From: Bacteroidia bacterium
GTDB taxonomy: Bacteria > Bacteroidota > Bacteroidia > B-17B0 > Aurantibacillaceae
Direction: 5' to 3'
DNA: 64,000 nt
Assembly: GCA_016787895.1 (NCBI GenBank)
Contig: JAEUTN010000014.1
Coordinates: 682,001-746,000, forward strand
Positions 53,653 through 62,683 of the stretch are shown in pieces; the stretch's first letter is position 1, and each line of letters starts with the position of its first letter. The position numbers and the translations under genes are program-made. Under the pieces are notes generated by a model. The model was not told where the DNA came from. It did no database searches and saw nothing but the letters and a program-made list of their open reading frames with translations.

Positions 53653-55531
53653 CCTTATGCATATCAAGCCAGTGATTCAATACAATAAGATGCCAAATTC
53701 TTGACCAATTCACCATGGGATGTCCGTTCAAAAAATCTTGCCACAATTTAGCAATCGCCCCTTCTTTGAAAAGACTTCTGCTCTCCATGCCTTTCACCTG
53801 GGCCTCGCAGAACTCATACAAGTCCTTTTTTAACCATTCTTGCCAGGGCAATACAAAACCCATCTTTTTGCGATTCACAATTTCCTCCGGAAGTAAATGG
53901 CTCAAGCTATCTACCAATAGTTTTTTTGGTGTGTGAGGAAATTTGTGTTCATCATCCAATCCCAATACAAATTCCACCAATTGATGATCTAAAAAAGGCT
54001 CCCTTACCTCAAGGGCGTGAGCCATGCTCATCTGGTCGGTGTCCCTCAATAAAGTATGTTGAAGATATGTGTTTATTTCGGCGATACTAACGGCACTTAA
54101 GAGCTTTTGATTTTGCCAGGGCAATTCAGCCATTACTTTTTTGATGCTTGAATACGCATCTTTTGGTTCAATGAGCAAAGCCAATTGACTTTCGGTAAAT
54201 AAGGAACGGCTAAGGGGATACGCATGTTTAAAATCAATTTTGTTCTTTTCCAGCAGCTCCGCCATTTTATAGTTGGCAACTGATGGTTTTTGCATACGAA
54301 GGGCGCCTGCACCTGCTTTTCTGATAAAAAGAGGAAAGGCATTGAGCCATGCTTTTTTTTGCAGTTGTTTCATGCGTTTAAAAACATCATATCCTGCAAA
54401 CACCTCATCACCGCCAATACCGCTCAGCGCCACTGTGATCCCCTGTGCTTTTGTAGCTTTTGATACTACGTAAGTGTTTGGGCCATCACCGCTGGGGTGA
54501 TCCATGGCTTTTAAAGCAGCGGGGAGTTGATTTAAGAAATCGGTTGGCTGTAAACGGATTTCGTGATGAACGGTGTTGAACTTTTGGGCAATTTGTTTTG
54601 CATATTTGGATTCCGAAAATTCCCCTTCATCAAAACTGACATTGAAGGTATTTATCCGTGAACTACTCAATTCACTCATCAAACCTACAACACAGCTTGA
54701 ATCAATGCCTCCCGAAAGAAATGCACCAATAGGAACATCCGAAATCAGTCGCCTTTGAACAGAATGGGTTAACAAATCGCGAACTTTCAGGCAGATCTCA
54801 CTATACGTCAAAACTTCTTTCTCCTTTAAAGCTTGATTCAGGTTATAGTACTGAACCATCTCTGCTGCTTCTGCCGTGACCACCATATAATGTCCCGCTT
54901 CCAAAAAGCGGATTCCTTTAATGATGGTGTTGGGAGCCATTACCGTTTGGTAAAGTGTATATTCAGAAAGGACCTCCTTGTTCAGTTTAAATTTTTTGAA
55001 TCCTGAATGTAAAATAGAACGCAACTCACTTGAGAATATCAGCCCTTCTTCTCCATAGGAGTAATACAAGGGTTTAACCCCCATGCGATCCCGGGCGATG
55101 AACAGCTTTTTTTGCTCTGTGTCATAAATCGCAAAGGCAAACATGCCATTAAAATATTCCAAACATTTATACCCATATCTGACAAAGGCGGCCAAAACAA
55201 CTTCTGTGTCCGAGCCTGTTCTGAAAATATACGCCTGATGAACACTTCCCTTCGCGGCACGCTGCAATTCAAGTTTTAGTTCCCGGTAATTATATAATTC
55301 GCCATTGTAAACAATCACATAACGGCCGTCTGACGACACAAACGGCTGGTTACTTTCTTCGCTGAGATCAATGATTGAAAGCCTGCGGTGGCCTAAGGAA
55401 ATTTCTTCAGCCGACCATAGGCCGGCATTATCCGGTCCACGATGCGCCAGGGTTGTATTCATGGCGCATATCATAGAGGATTTCTGCTCCTTACTGTACT
55501 TAAGTGAAAATACCCCGTTAATCCCGCACAT
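53642..55531 (-). CDS. asnB: asparagine synthase-like amidotransferase in a glycan cluster
   Basis: 629 residues. The glutaminase domain starts with Cys2 (MCGINGVFSL) and includes HRGPDNAG, RRLSIIDLSEESNQP and YNGELYNYRELK. The synthetase domain has the ATP-pyrophosphatase motif LSGGIDSS (about 271-278) and SGIGGDEVFAGYDVF (about 354-368). All catalytic parts are intact. Classical role: aspartate to asparagine with glutamine and ATP. Because it lies between glycosyltransferase and sugar-epimerase genes and overlaps one of them, it may instead amidate a uronic acid or other sugar carboxyl, as related enzymes do in surface-polysaccharide loci. Sequence cannot separate the two roles. Confidence 0.92.
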   Translation of the reverse strand: MCGINGVFSLKYSKEQKSSMICAMNTTLAHRGPDNAGLWSAEEISLGHRRLSIIDLSEESNQPFVSSDGRYVIVYNGELYNYRELKLELQRAAKGSVHQAYIFRTGSDTEVVLAAFVRYGYKCLEYFNGMFAFAIYDTEQKKLFIARDRMGVKPLYYSYGEEGLIFSSELRSILHSGFKKFKLNKEVLSEYTLYQTVMAPNTIIKGIRFLEAGHYMVVTAEAAEMVQYYNLNQALKEKEVLTYSEICLKVRDLLTHSVQRRLISDVPIGAFLSGGIDSSCVVGLMSELSSSRINTFNVSFDEGEFSESKYAKQIAQKFNTVHHEIRLQPTDFLNQLPAALKAMDHPSGDGPNTYVVSKATKAQGITVALSGIGGDEVFAGYDVFKRMKQLQKKAWLNAFPLFIRKAGAGALRMQKPSVANYKMAELLEKNKIDFKHAYPLSRSLFTESQLALLIEPKDAYSSIKKVMAELPWQNQKLLSAVSIAEINTYLQHTLLRDTDQMSMAHALEVREPFLDHQLVEFVLGLDDEHKFPHTPKKLLVDSLSHLLPEEIVNRKKMGFVLPWQEWLKKDLYEFCEAQVKGMESRSLFKEGAIAKLWQDFLNGHPMVNWSRIWHLIVLNHWLDMHKVES

Positions 55532-55539
55532 GATGTGAA

Positions 55540-56493
55540 TTAAGAAATGGCCTTCAAAAACCTCTGGTCCTTCATCATTTTCATTATCCCTTCCTCCACA
55601 CCAATGAGTTTTTTATTTAAAATTGCTTTCATTTTACTGTTATCAGGTTGACGACGCGTCATATCTCCCTCCTTCAAGGGTGGAAGATACGCCAGCTTAG
55701 ATTTGGAGCCGGTTAGACTTATCGTTAACTCAGCCAATTCCTTAATGGTCATTAACTCGTCATTGCCTATATTAATAACATCGTTTACATAAAGCCCTTT
55801 GTTAAAAATAGTTTCACAAACCTGTATGGTATCATCAATATAAGTAAAGGTGCGTGTTTGAGCCCCATCTCCATAAATACAGATGTCTTGGTTTTTTAAA
55901 GCAGAGGCAAGGAATTTCGGAACCACAAAATCTGTACTTTGATTAGGTCCATATGTATTAAAGAAACGAAAAATAGTGTATGGCAAATTGTAGGTCTGCC
56001 AGTACGTTCTGAAAAAACACTCGCCTACATTTTTTACAACGGCATAAGGCACTCGTGAGTTTAAAGGAGTGCGGTATTCGTTTTGAGGCAATTCCACCGG
56101 TTCTCCATACACTTCTGAACTTGATGAAAAATACACATGCCGAACCGTTGAGTTTTTGGAGAAGTTCAAAATATTCTTAATGCCTTCAATGTCGTTCAAC
56201 ACCTGAAGTGGATTCTCCAGCGTGCGATGAACCCCGACTACAGCGGCAAAGTGAAACACGTAATCAAAATTATACGACAGCATAACCGAAGAAATATCAT
56301 TCACCTGATTCACATCCGCTTTTATAAACTTCCAGTTGGACAAGGTATGTGAGGGAAGTTTTTCGGTGGTTCCGGTAGAAAGATTATCAACAATTACCAC
56401 AAAATTAGTTTGATTTGAAATTAAACGCGCCACCAGAGCGCTTCCAATGTTCCCCGCCCCTCCAGTTACCAGTATTTTTGTTTTAGTTTCCAT
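55540..56493 (-). CDS. NAD-dependent sugar epimerase/dehydratase (SDR)
   Basis: 317 residues of the extended SDR family acting on NDP-sugars. The cofactor motif is TGGAGNIGS (about 10-18), the catalytic serine region SSSSEVYGEP (about 123-132) and the YAVVK set (about 149-153). The substrate-pocket segment RFFNTYGPNQ and a final GDMTRRQPDNSK are typical of UDP-glucose 4-epimerase, UDP-glucuronate decarboxylase or similar enzymes, so the exact reaction is open. It overlaps the upstream glycosyltransferase by 11 bases and precedes asnB by 8. Confidence 0.88.
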   Translation of the reverse strand: METKTKILVTGGAGNIGSALVARLISNQTNFVVIVDNLSTGTTEKLPSHTLSNWKFIKADVNQVNDISSVMLSYNFDYVFHFAAVVGVHRTLENPLQVLNDIEGIKNILNFSKNSTVRHVYFSSSSEVYGEPVELPQNEYRTPLNSRVPYAVVKNVGECFFRTYWQTYNLPYTIFRFFNTYGPNQSTDFVVPKFLASALKNQDICIYGDGAQTRTFTYIDDTIQVCETIFNKGLYVNDVINIGNDELMTIKELAELTISLTGSKSKLAYLPPLKEGDMTRRQPDNSKMKAILNKKLIGVEEGIMKMMKDQRFLKAIS

Positions 56494-57526
56494 GGCATAA
56501 GTTTAGAACGCTTTGCGACCATTGTACAGGGTTGATCCCCTGAGCTAATGCGTGGCTGCGTTGCGACATCTGTGTTAACTGATTTTCACTTAAATGTATT
56601 ACTTTTTTTAATTGTTGTTTGAGGTCACTTTTATCTTTCGCTTTAAAAATAAATCCATTCTCCCCGGATTTAAGGAATTTTTCGGCTGCGCCAACCGCAT
56701 CACTTAACACCAATGGAAAGCCAGCAGCAGCCATTTCCTGAACAACAACAGCCCAGGGCTCGAATCGGCTTGGTAATACAAACACCGTGCACTGCATAAG
56801 AATTGGTTCAAGGTACTCGGGTTGCACAAATCCAAAGTGTTTAATGTTCTTGTGTGCAGGTCCCTTTAAGGAGCCGGTACCCAGGCACCAAAGTTCCCAG
56901 TTGTTTGGCTCTTCCTCCTGAAGTTCTGTAAAAGCCGACCACAATTCAGGCAAACCTTTAAAATCATAGTATCTGCCTATGTATAGGAAACGTCTGGCAT
57001 CTTTTGAAAAATTTTGCGCCTCACGATTCACAAAAATCCGGTTAAAAAAGGCAAGATCACAACAATAAAATCCATTTTGAATTCGGTCGGGAGTAAAGCC
57101 CAGTTTGCGCACATACCGGTTTTGAATTTCACCTGGCACCCAGGCGTGCGAAAAAATACGCATTAATGTAAACCGGCTCAATATCACTGCCAGATATTGT
57201 TTCAATGTTCCTTTCCAGTGCGTATCGCAGGTGAGCACTGTAGGAATTTTTTTGAAGTAGGGGCGGCAGATCTTTAAATACCACTTATCTATCCATCCGC
57301 TGCATACCAAAACATCAGGTTGTATGGATTGCACAAGCGCCTTTAACTCTCTGAAGGTGTAATCGGATTTTGTGTAGAGCTTAATCGACGCGTGCTCTTT
57401 AAACTCAAAGGGAGCTTCTTTGTTCACAGGCCAGCGGATGACATGTACCTCTGCTTGTTCGGCAAGCGTTTCACAGCACTTCAAAAAATACCCGGCCAGT
57501 TCGGTGTATAAAAAAACCACTTTCAT
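56483..57526 (-). CDS. glycosyltransferase family 4-type protein
   Basis: 347 residues with the GT-B fold. The N-terminal KVVFLYTELAGYFLKCCETLA forms the acceptor domain. The donor domain has FLYIGRYYDFKGLPELWSAF (about 185-204) and FVLPSRFEPWAVVVQEMAAAGFPLVLSDAVGAAE (about 251-284, read in pieces), with the conserved Glu pair. It belongs to the GT4 group that builds O-antigen or capsule-type repeats. Overlaps murB by 4 bases and the SDR gene by 11. Confidence 0.87.
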   Translation of the reverse strand: MKVVFLYTELAGYFLKCCETLAEQAEVHVIRWPVNKEAPFEFKEHASIKLYTKSDYTFRELKALVQSIQPDVLVCSGWIDKWYLKICRPYFKKIPTVLTCDTHWKGTLKQYLAVILSRFTLMRIFSHAWVPGEIQNRYVRKLGFTPDRIQNGFYCCDLAFFNRIFVNREAQNFSKDARRFLYIGRYYDFKGLPELWSAFTELQEEEPNNWELWCLGTGSLKGPAHKNIKHFGFVQPEYLEPILMQCTVFVLPSRFEPWAVVVQEMAAAGFPLVLSDAVGAAEKFLKSGENGFIFKAKDKSDLKQQLKKVIHLSENQLTQMSQRSHALAQGINPVQWSQSVLNLCHGN

Positions 57527-58545
57527 GAGATAATGTTAACCTCCCGCTCTAACCTGACACCGAATTTTGAAAACACGGCATTTAACACATGCTCAGAAAG
57601 CTCATAAATGGCTTGCCCACTGCAATTATTTTTATTCACCAATACCAGAGCCTGTTTTGTGTGCACGGCTGCACCATTTAACTCATAGCCCTTTAATCCG
57701 CACTGTTCAATGAGCCAGCCAGCTGCAAGCTTATAGTTTTTGTTTTCTAAAGCGTAAGCCACCATTGCAGGGTAGCTGGCTTTTAAGGTCTTATAGGTCT
57801 CTTCATTCACTTCAGGGTTTTTGAAAAAACTACCGGCATTGCCAATTAATTTAGGGTCGGGCAATTTGCTTTGCCGGATACGGATTACGGCCTCTGAAAC
57901 ATCTTTTATACCAGCCTCCTTAACGCCCATTTTTTCCAGCTCCTCCTGAATGGCCCCATAAGAGGTATTCACTTTGGCTTTCTTTTTTAAACGAAAGGTT
58001 ACGGAGGTAATCATAAACGTGTCTTTAAGTTCCCGTTTAAAAACACTTTCTCTGTAACCAAAGCGGCAAGCTTCCTTTGAAAACACCTGCTTCTGACCGG
58101 TCGTGAGATGATAGGCCTCCAGTTCTTCAAACACGTCCTTTATCTCTACCCCATAGGCACCAATGTTTTGCATAGGGCTGGCCCCCACACAGCCCGGTAT
58201 CAGAGATAAATTTTCAAGTCCCGCATAGCCATGCTTTACACACCACATCACAAATTCATGCCAGTTTTCTCCGGCAGCCGATTTTATCAGCACTTCCTCG
58301 CCAAGGTTTTTTTCTATGCTTATCCCCTTCAGACAGTTTCGAATGACAAGCCCTTTAAAATCAGAAAGAAAAAGCATGTTGCTGCCACCACCCAATATGA
58401 GTTTTTTTGATGAAACATAGTCCGGTAAAGCCATCAGCGCTTTGAGATCATCAATCGAATAAAGTTCGGTATAGTTATCACAGTATGCCTCAATGCCAAA
58501 GGTGTTAAGGTTTTTGAGATTATACTGCTTGAAGAGATGCGGCAT
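57523..58545 (-). CDS. murB: UDP-N-acetylenolpyruvoylglucosamine reductase
   Basis: 340 residues. It reduces UDP-GlcNAc-enolpyruvate to UDP-MurNAc in peptidoglycan synthesis, with FAD and NADPH. FAD-binding LILGGGSNMLFL (about 49-60) and SLIPGCVGASPMQNIGAYG (about 114-132) are followed by the proton-donor serine in GNAGSFFKNP (about 235-244). The C-terminal domain (KLAAGWLIEQCGLKG) is of the E. coli-like type I. ATG 58545 is chosen, because the in-frame TTG two codons upstream lies at the edge of the promoter. It heads a six-gene minus-strand operon of surface-glycan genes. Confidence 0.95.
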   Translation of the reverse strand: MPHLFKQYNLKNLNTFGIEAYCDNYTELYSIDDLKALMALPDYVSSKKLILGGGSNMLFLSDFKGLVIRNCLKGISIEKNLGEEVLIKSAAGENWHEFVMWCVKHGYAGLENLSLIPGCVGASPMQNIGAYGVEIKDVFEELEAYHLTTGQKQVFSKEACRFGYRESVFKRELKDTFMITSVTFRLKKKAKVNTSYGAIQEELEKMGVKEAGIKDVSEAVIRIRQSKLPDPKLIGNAGSFFKNPEVNEETYKTLKASYPAMVAYALENKNYKLAAGWLIEQCGLKGYELNGAAVHTKQALVLVNKNNCSGQAIYELSEHVLNAVFSKFGVRLEREVNIIS

Positions 58546-58552
58546 AAGCAAA

Positions 58553-58560
58553 CAAAAATA
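58553..58560 (-). promoter_or_regulatory. -7 promoter box of the murB-glycan operon
   Basis: TATTTTTG on the minus strand (TAnnTTTG), 8 bases before the murB ATG; a nearly leaderless transcript of about 6.6 kb covering six overlapping or closely packed genes is implied. Confidence 0.55.
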
Positions 58561-58580
58561 ATAATATAATTCCCTGCAAT

Positions 58581-59738
58581 ATGTTTATCTTTAAACCAGT
58601 TTCAACCAGATTTTTGTTTACAAAGCCCCGAATAGCTATAGTTAGTGTTATTAACGATCTTGCTACTGACCACCGTGTTCAAAAAACCTGCTTTGTTTTA
58701 AAAGAGTGTGGCTATGAGGTTGTGTTACACGGCAGGCAGTTGAAGAATTCCATGCCGCTGCCGGACTGGCCATTCAAGGTAAAAAGGGCCAAACTGCTGT
58801 TTACCAAAGGCCCCTTGTTTTATTTTTTTTATAACCTGCGTTTATTTTATTTTCTCCTGTTCAATAAAAGTCATTTGCTTTACGCAAACGATCTGGATAC
58901 GCTTCCGGCCAATTTCCTTGTAGCCCGCTTAAAAAAAACACCCCTGATTTACGACAGCCACGAATTGTTTTGTGATGTCCCCGAACTTTTAAAAACACCC
59001 TTAAAACGTAAAATTTGGCAAAGTGTTGAATCCTTCATGGTTCCTAGACTCCACTACTGTGTTACGGTAAATGATAGCATAGCAGGCATTTTATCAAAAA
59101 AGTACCGTGTTCCCTTTCTGAGTGTCAGAAATATTCCCGATTTGCCAAAATCCATTCAGGTAAAAACCAAAGGCGAACTTGGTTTGGAGGAATTCCCCTT
59201 TGTGTTAATCCTACAGGGTGCCGGTCTCAATATGGATCGCGGAGTTGAAGAATTGATACAAAGCATGAGGTTCGTTGAAAACGCTGTTTTGCTGATCATA
59301 GGTTATGGCGACAACTGGAATCAGTTAATACGGCTCAGCCAAGCTCTGCATCTGGAGAATAAAATTCGCTTTATTCCGAAGGTCCCCCGAAATGTACTTT
59401 TGCAATACACCTGCATGGCTGATTTAGGGTTGAGTATCGACAAAAACACCAATCCCAATTATTTCAACAGTTTACCAAATAAGGTTTTTGATTATATCCA
59501 TTGCGGGGTGCCCATTTTGGCCAGTCGTTTGCCTGAAATTGAACTTGTGCTCACAAACTACGGGGTTGGTGCCTTTATTGATAACCATCAGCCTGAACAC
59601 ATTGCCGATAAAATCAACTCTCTTCTTGGGTCAAAAGAGCTGGAAACATACAGGGCAAATACAACAAAAGCCAAAGCTGTTTTGAGCTGGGAGCTTGAAA
59701 AGCAAAAACTTAAAGGGTTGATTGCCGGAATTACCTGA
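58581..59738 (+). CDS. glycosyltransferase (GT4-like), divergent from murB
   Basis: 385 residues. The N-terminal RIAIVSVINDLATDHRVQKTCFVL motif (about 18-41) and YANDLDTLPANFLVARL with PLIYDSHELFCDVPELL are typical of GT4 enzymes of surface-glycan loci. The donor half has LILQGAGLNMDRGVEELIQSM (about 209-229) and YFNSLPNKVFDYIHCGVPILASRLPEIE (about 294-321, in pieces). It starts 35 bases from murB on the other strand and has no exact -7 box, so it may share the divergent region. It probably extends the same glycan. Confidence 0.87.
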   Translation: MFIFKPVSTRFLFTKPRIAIVSVINDLATDHRVQKTCFVLKECGYEVVLHGRQLKNSMPLPDWPFKVKRAKLLFTKGPLFYFFYNLRLFYFLLFNKSHLLYANDLDTLPANFLVARLKKTPLIYDSHELFCDVPELLKTPLKRKIWQSVESFMVPRLHYCVTVNDSIAGILSKKYRVPFLSVRNIPDLPKSIQVKTKGELGLEEFPFVLILQGAGLNMDRGVEELIQSMRFVENAVLLIIGYGDNWNQLIRLSQALHLENKIRFIPKVPRNVLLQYTCMADLGLSIDKNTNPNYFNSLPNKVFDYIHCGVPILASRLPEIELVLTNYGVGAFIDNHQPEHIADKINSLLGSKELETYRANTTKAKAVLSWELEKQKLKGLIAGIT

Positions 59739-59781
59739 ACGCTTTTTGCCCAATAAAAATGCGTAATTTAGCCTCTACCTT

Positions 59782-60819
59782 ATGGAATTTTCTGCAGAAC
59801 AAATAGCCTCTTTGTTGGGAGGAATCACAGAGGGCGACCCTACTGTAAAAGTCAGCAAAGTCTCAAAAATTGAAGAGGGTTTTCCCGGCAGCCTTTCTTT
59901 TCTTGCTAATCCTGCCTATACCAATTTTATATACAGCACAGATGCCAGCATTGTTCTGGTAAACAAATCGCTACACCTTGAAAAGCCTGTAAAACCAAGC
60001 TGTACCTTGATCAGGGTGGAAAACGCATACGAATCCTTTGCAAAACTTTTGCAGATTTACAACGAGGTTAAATCCGGCAAATCAGGAATCGAGCAACCTT
60101 CTTTTATTTCCCCCAGTGCCAAACTGGGTGAGAACTGTTATATCGGCGCCTTCGTTTACATTGGTGAACATGTAACGCTTGGAGACAAGGTTAAAATTTA
60201 CCCTCACACCTATATTGGCGACCACTCTGAAATCGGCGAAAACACAGTGCTTTTCTCCGGAGTGAAAGTGTACCACGAATGTAAGATTGGTAAAAATTGT
60301 ACCATTCATGCCAACACCGTTATTGGCAGCGATGGTTTTGGATTTGCTCCGAACACCGAAGGACAGGCCTTTGTAAAGGTTCCTCAAATTGGCAATGTGA
60401 TTATTGAAGACAATGTGGAAGTGGGCTCTAATACTTCCATTGACAGGGCAACCATGGGCTCAACCATTTTGCACAAAGGGGTGAAGCTTGACAATCTGGT
60501 TCAAATCGCCCACAATGCCGTAATCGGTGATAACACTGTTATTGCCGGTCTTTCAGGCATTGCCGGCTCAACCAAGGTGGGTAAAAACTGTATGGTTGGT
60601 GCGCAGGTTGGTGTCGCCGGGCATTTAAAAATTGCCGATGGCGTAAAAATTGCCGGTCAGTCGGGCATTGGCGCAAGCATTGAAAAAGAAGGAGAAATTG
60701 TACAGGGGTCTCCTGCTTTCAGCATTGGAGAATACAAACGCAGTTATGTGTTGTTTCGTAGCCTCCCTAAGCTTAACGAACGTTTAAACGAGTTAAGCAA
60801 AAAGATCAATTCGAAGTAA
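59782..60819 (+). CDS. lpxD: UDP-3-O-(3-hydroxyacyl)glucosamine N-acyltransferase
   Basis: 345 residues. It adds the second fatty acid of lipid A. The N-terminal uridine-binding domain (about 1-100) contains GSLSFLANPAYTNFIYST. A left-handed beta-helix follows (about 105-310), with the catalytic histidine in LVQIAHNAVIGDNT (about 246) and GQSGIGASIEKEG near the C terminus. Length is normal. bshB1 follows two bases after the stop. Confidence 0.96.
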   Translation: MEFSAEQIASLLGGITEGDPTVKVSKVSKIEEGFPGSLSFLANPAYTNFIYSTDASIVLVNKSLHLEKPVKPSCTLIRVENAYESFAKLLQIYNEVKSGKSGIEQPSFISPSAKLGENCYIGAFVYIGEHVTLGDKVKIYPHTYIGDHSEIGENTVLFSGVKVYHECKIGKNCTIHANTVIGSDGFGFAPNTEGQAFVKVPQIGNVIIEDNVEVGSNTSIDRATMGSTILHKGVKLDNLVQIAHNAVIGDNTVIAGLSGIAGSTKVGKNCMVGAQVGVAGHLKIADGVKIAGQSGIGASIEKEGEIVQGSPAFSIGEYKRSYVLFRSLPKLNERLNELSKKINSK

Positions 60820-60821
60820 GC

Positions 60822-61538
60822 ATGAAAGTAGATATTCTGGCGGTTGGTGTTCATCCCGATGATGTAGAACTGAGTTGCAGTGGAACCCTGGCTAAACACA
60901 TTGCGATGGGCAAAACCGCGGGAATTCTCGACCTTACCCGGGGAGAACTGGGCACGCGGGGCAATGCCGAGTTGCGCAGCAAAGAAGCAATGGAAGCAGC
61001 AAAAATTCTTGGAGTAGCTTTTCGCACTCAATTGAATTTTAAAGATGGCTTTTTTGAAAACAACGAAGTTCATCTTACACAAATCATCAAACAAATCAGA
61101 ATTCATCAACCTGACATTGTATTGTGCAATGCAGTCAGCGATCGTCACCCCGACCACGGACGCTCAGCAAAATTAACCGCCGATGCATGCTTTTACAGTG
61201 GTTTGGTAAAAATAGAAACCCATAGTGACGGGAAGGCGCAAGCCCCCTGGAGACCGAAGGCAGTTTACCACTATATTCAGGATCACTTTATTCACCCCGA
61301 CTTTGTTGTAGATGTTTCGCCTTATGTGGAGCTAAAACACAAATCCATCATGGCCTTCTCTTCCCAATTTTATTCTCCTGGTTCCAATGAACCTGAAACT
61401 CCAATCTCAAGCAAGGATTTTCTGAATAGTCTTGACGCAAAGATGGCCGTGTTAGGACGGGCGATTGGAGTAAGGTTTGCCGAAGGGTTTACGGTGAATC
61501 GTTACCCCGGTGTAAACTCCCTTTTTGATTTACTCTGA
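60822..61538 (+). CDS. bshB1: bacillithiol biosynthesis deacetylase BshB1
   Basis: 238 residues of the PIG-L/LmbE zinc deacetylase family. It removes acetyl from N-acetylglucosaminyl-malate in bacillithiol synthesis. The zinc site is HPDDVELSCSGT (about 11-22) and SDRHPDHGRS (about 106-115); LTRGELGTRG is the family signature. Bacillithiol is the main thiol in many Bacteroidota. It is co-transcribed with lpxD; bshA and bshC are not in the window. It overlaps the convergent DUF4406-like gene by 9 bases. Confidence 0.93.
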   Translation: MKVDILAVGVHPDDVELSCSGTLAKHIAMGKTAGILDLTRGELGTRGNAELRSKEAMEAAKILGVAFRTQLNFKDGFFENNEVHLTQIIKQIRIHQPDIVLCNAVSDRHPDHGRSAKLTADACFYSGLVKIETHSDGKAQAPWRPKAVYHYIQDHFIHPDFVVDVSPYVELKHKSIMAFSSQFYSPGSNEPETPISSKDFLNSLDAKMAVLGRAIGVRFAEGFTVNRYPGVNSLFDLL

Positions 61539-61886
61539 TTTTTCCTTGTAATACCGAATAGCCTCTTCGGCGCTTTGAAACACCGGTTTTCCATTCTTCT
61601 CAAAAATTTCTTTCTCTTTTAAGGCTCCGGGACTTTCCGCAAACATAACAATGGCATCACATTGTTCTATCACCGCTATGGAAATAGCCATTATGGCTTC
61701 ATACTCATCTTTCAGGCCTGATTTTGATATGACCGGCAATGCGGCATTTACTCCAATAAGAGGAATGTAGCCCGCTTCGAGAAGTTTAGCGGCTTCGAGA
61801 TTCAGCCGGTTGAAATTCTCCTGCCTACCAATTTCAGTTGGCGCAGAATAGGGCCCGGCGACAGCGATTTTAATCCGATAAGGCAT
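61530..61886 (-). CDS. DUF4406 / nucleoside deoxyribosyltransferase-like protein
   Basis: 118 residues. IKIAVAGPYSAPTEIGRQENFNRLNLEAAKLLEAGYIPL and DAIVMFAESPGALKEKEIFEKNGKPVF match the DUF4406 group, which shares the fold of nucleoside 2-deoxyribosyltransferases. A catalytic Glu in the SPGALKEKE segment is the likely active site. The substrate is unknown. It overlaps the alpha/beta-hydrolase gene by 17 bases, making it the last gene of a four-gene minus-strand operon. Confidence 0.8.
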   Translation of the reverse strand: MPYRIKIAVAGPYSAPTEIGRQENFNRLNLEAAKLLEAGYIPLIGVNAALPVISKSGLKDEYEAIMAISIAVIEQCDAIVMFAESPGALKEKEIFEKNGKPVFQSAEEAIRYYKEKSE

Positions 61887-62682
61887 TATTTAAAAAGTCG
61901 TTAATGTAATGGCTAACTTCAGCCACATGCTCGAGGTTTAGCGTATGTCCGGCATGCGGAATGACAATAAACTTGGAGTTTTTAATATTCAGATGCACTT
62001 CATTGGCCATGTGAACAGGCAACAAGCTGTCTTTTTCCCCTTGAACGATAAGTGTTGGTGTTTTAATTTTCTGAAGTTCCTTACGAAAATCTGTTCGCTC
62101 TTTAGTGGCCTTCATCAATTTTAATATAGCACCGGCATTTTGATTTAAGTCCTTGCGGGCCGCTTTCATGGTATCAATAGGAATAAGCGGATTCAAAAAA
62201 TACTCTTCGCTGAGCACGTTGGGCAACATGATATCGAGCAGCAAATTATACCCTCCTAATTTTAGCGCATTTTCCCAACTTAATTCAATGGCTTCAAAAT
62301 AGGGGTTTTTGTGAGCAACAGTGGATATTAAAATCAGTTTGTTCAAACGCTCCGGAAAACGAACCGCAAAATGCTGAGCCACAAACGACCCGTATGAAAG
62401 TCCAATGAGATTTACTTTTTTAAGTTCCAGTGTATTCAGAAGTCCGTGAACATCTCCGGCATGTTGTTCAAAATTTCTCCATTCTCCTTCTTTCGAACTT
62501 TGTCCCTGAAAAATAAAATCCAGAAGAATAATTTTGTACTTGTCTTTAAAATAAGGTGTCATCAGCGCCCAGGCCAGGGTGCTTTGTGTAAGACCATTTA
62601 AAAACACCAGACATTCTTCGGAAGTCAAATTGCCCTGAACCTCGTAATACAAATCCAGGCCATCCTGTGTTTTGTGTACCAT
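61870..62682 (-). CDS. alpha/beta-hydrolase
   Basis: 270 residues, cytoplasmic. The nucleophile elbow is GLSYGSF (about 95-101, Ser97), the acid is in VQGEKDSLLP (about 215-224) and the His is in PHAGHTLNLEH (about 240-250). An oxyanion-hole-like LNGLTQS lies near the N terminus. It resembles the lipase/esterase and MhpC/BioH-like group; the substrate is not apparent. It follows the LD-carboxypeptidase gene by one base. Confidence 0.87.
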   Translation of the reverse strand: MVHKTQDGLDLYYEVQGNLTSEECLVFLNGLTQSTLAWALMTPYFKDKYKIILLDFIFQGQSSKEGEWRNFEQHAGDVHGLLNTLELKKVNLIGLSYGSFVAQHFAVRFPERLNKLILISTVAHKNPYFEAIELSWENALKLGGYNLLLDIMLPNVLSEEYFLNPLIPIDTMKAARKDLNQNAGAILKLMKATKERTDFRKELQKIKTPTLIVQGEKDSLLPVHMANEVHLNIKNSKFIVIPHAGHTLNLEHVAEVSHYINDFLNNALSD

Positions 62683-62683
62683 A

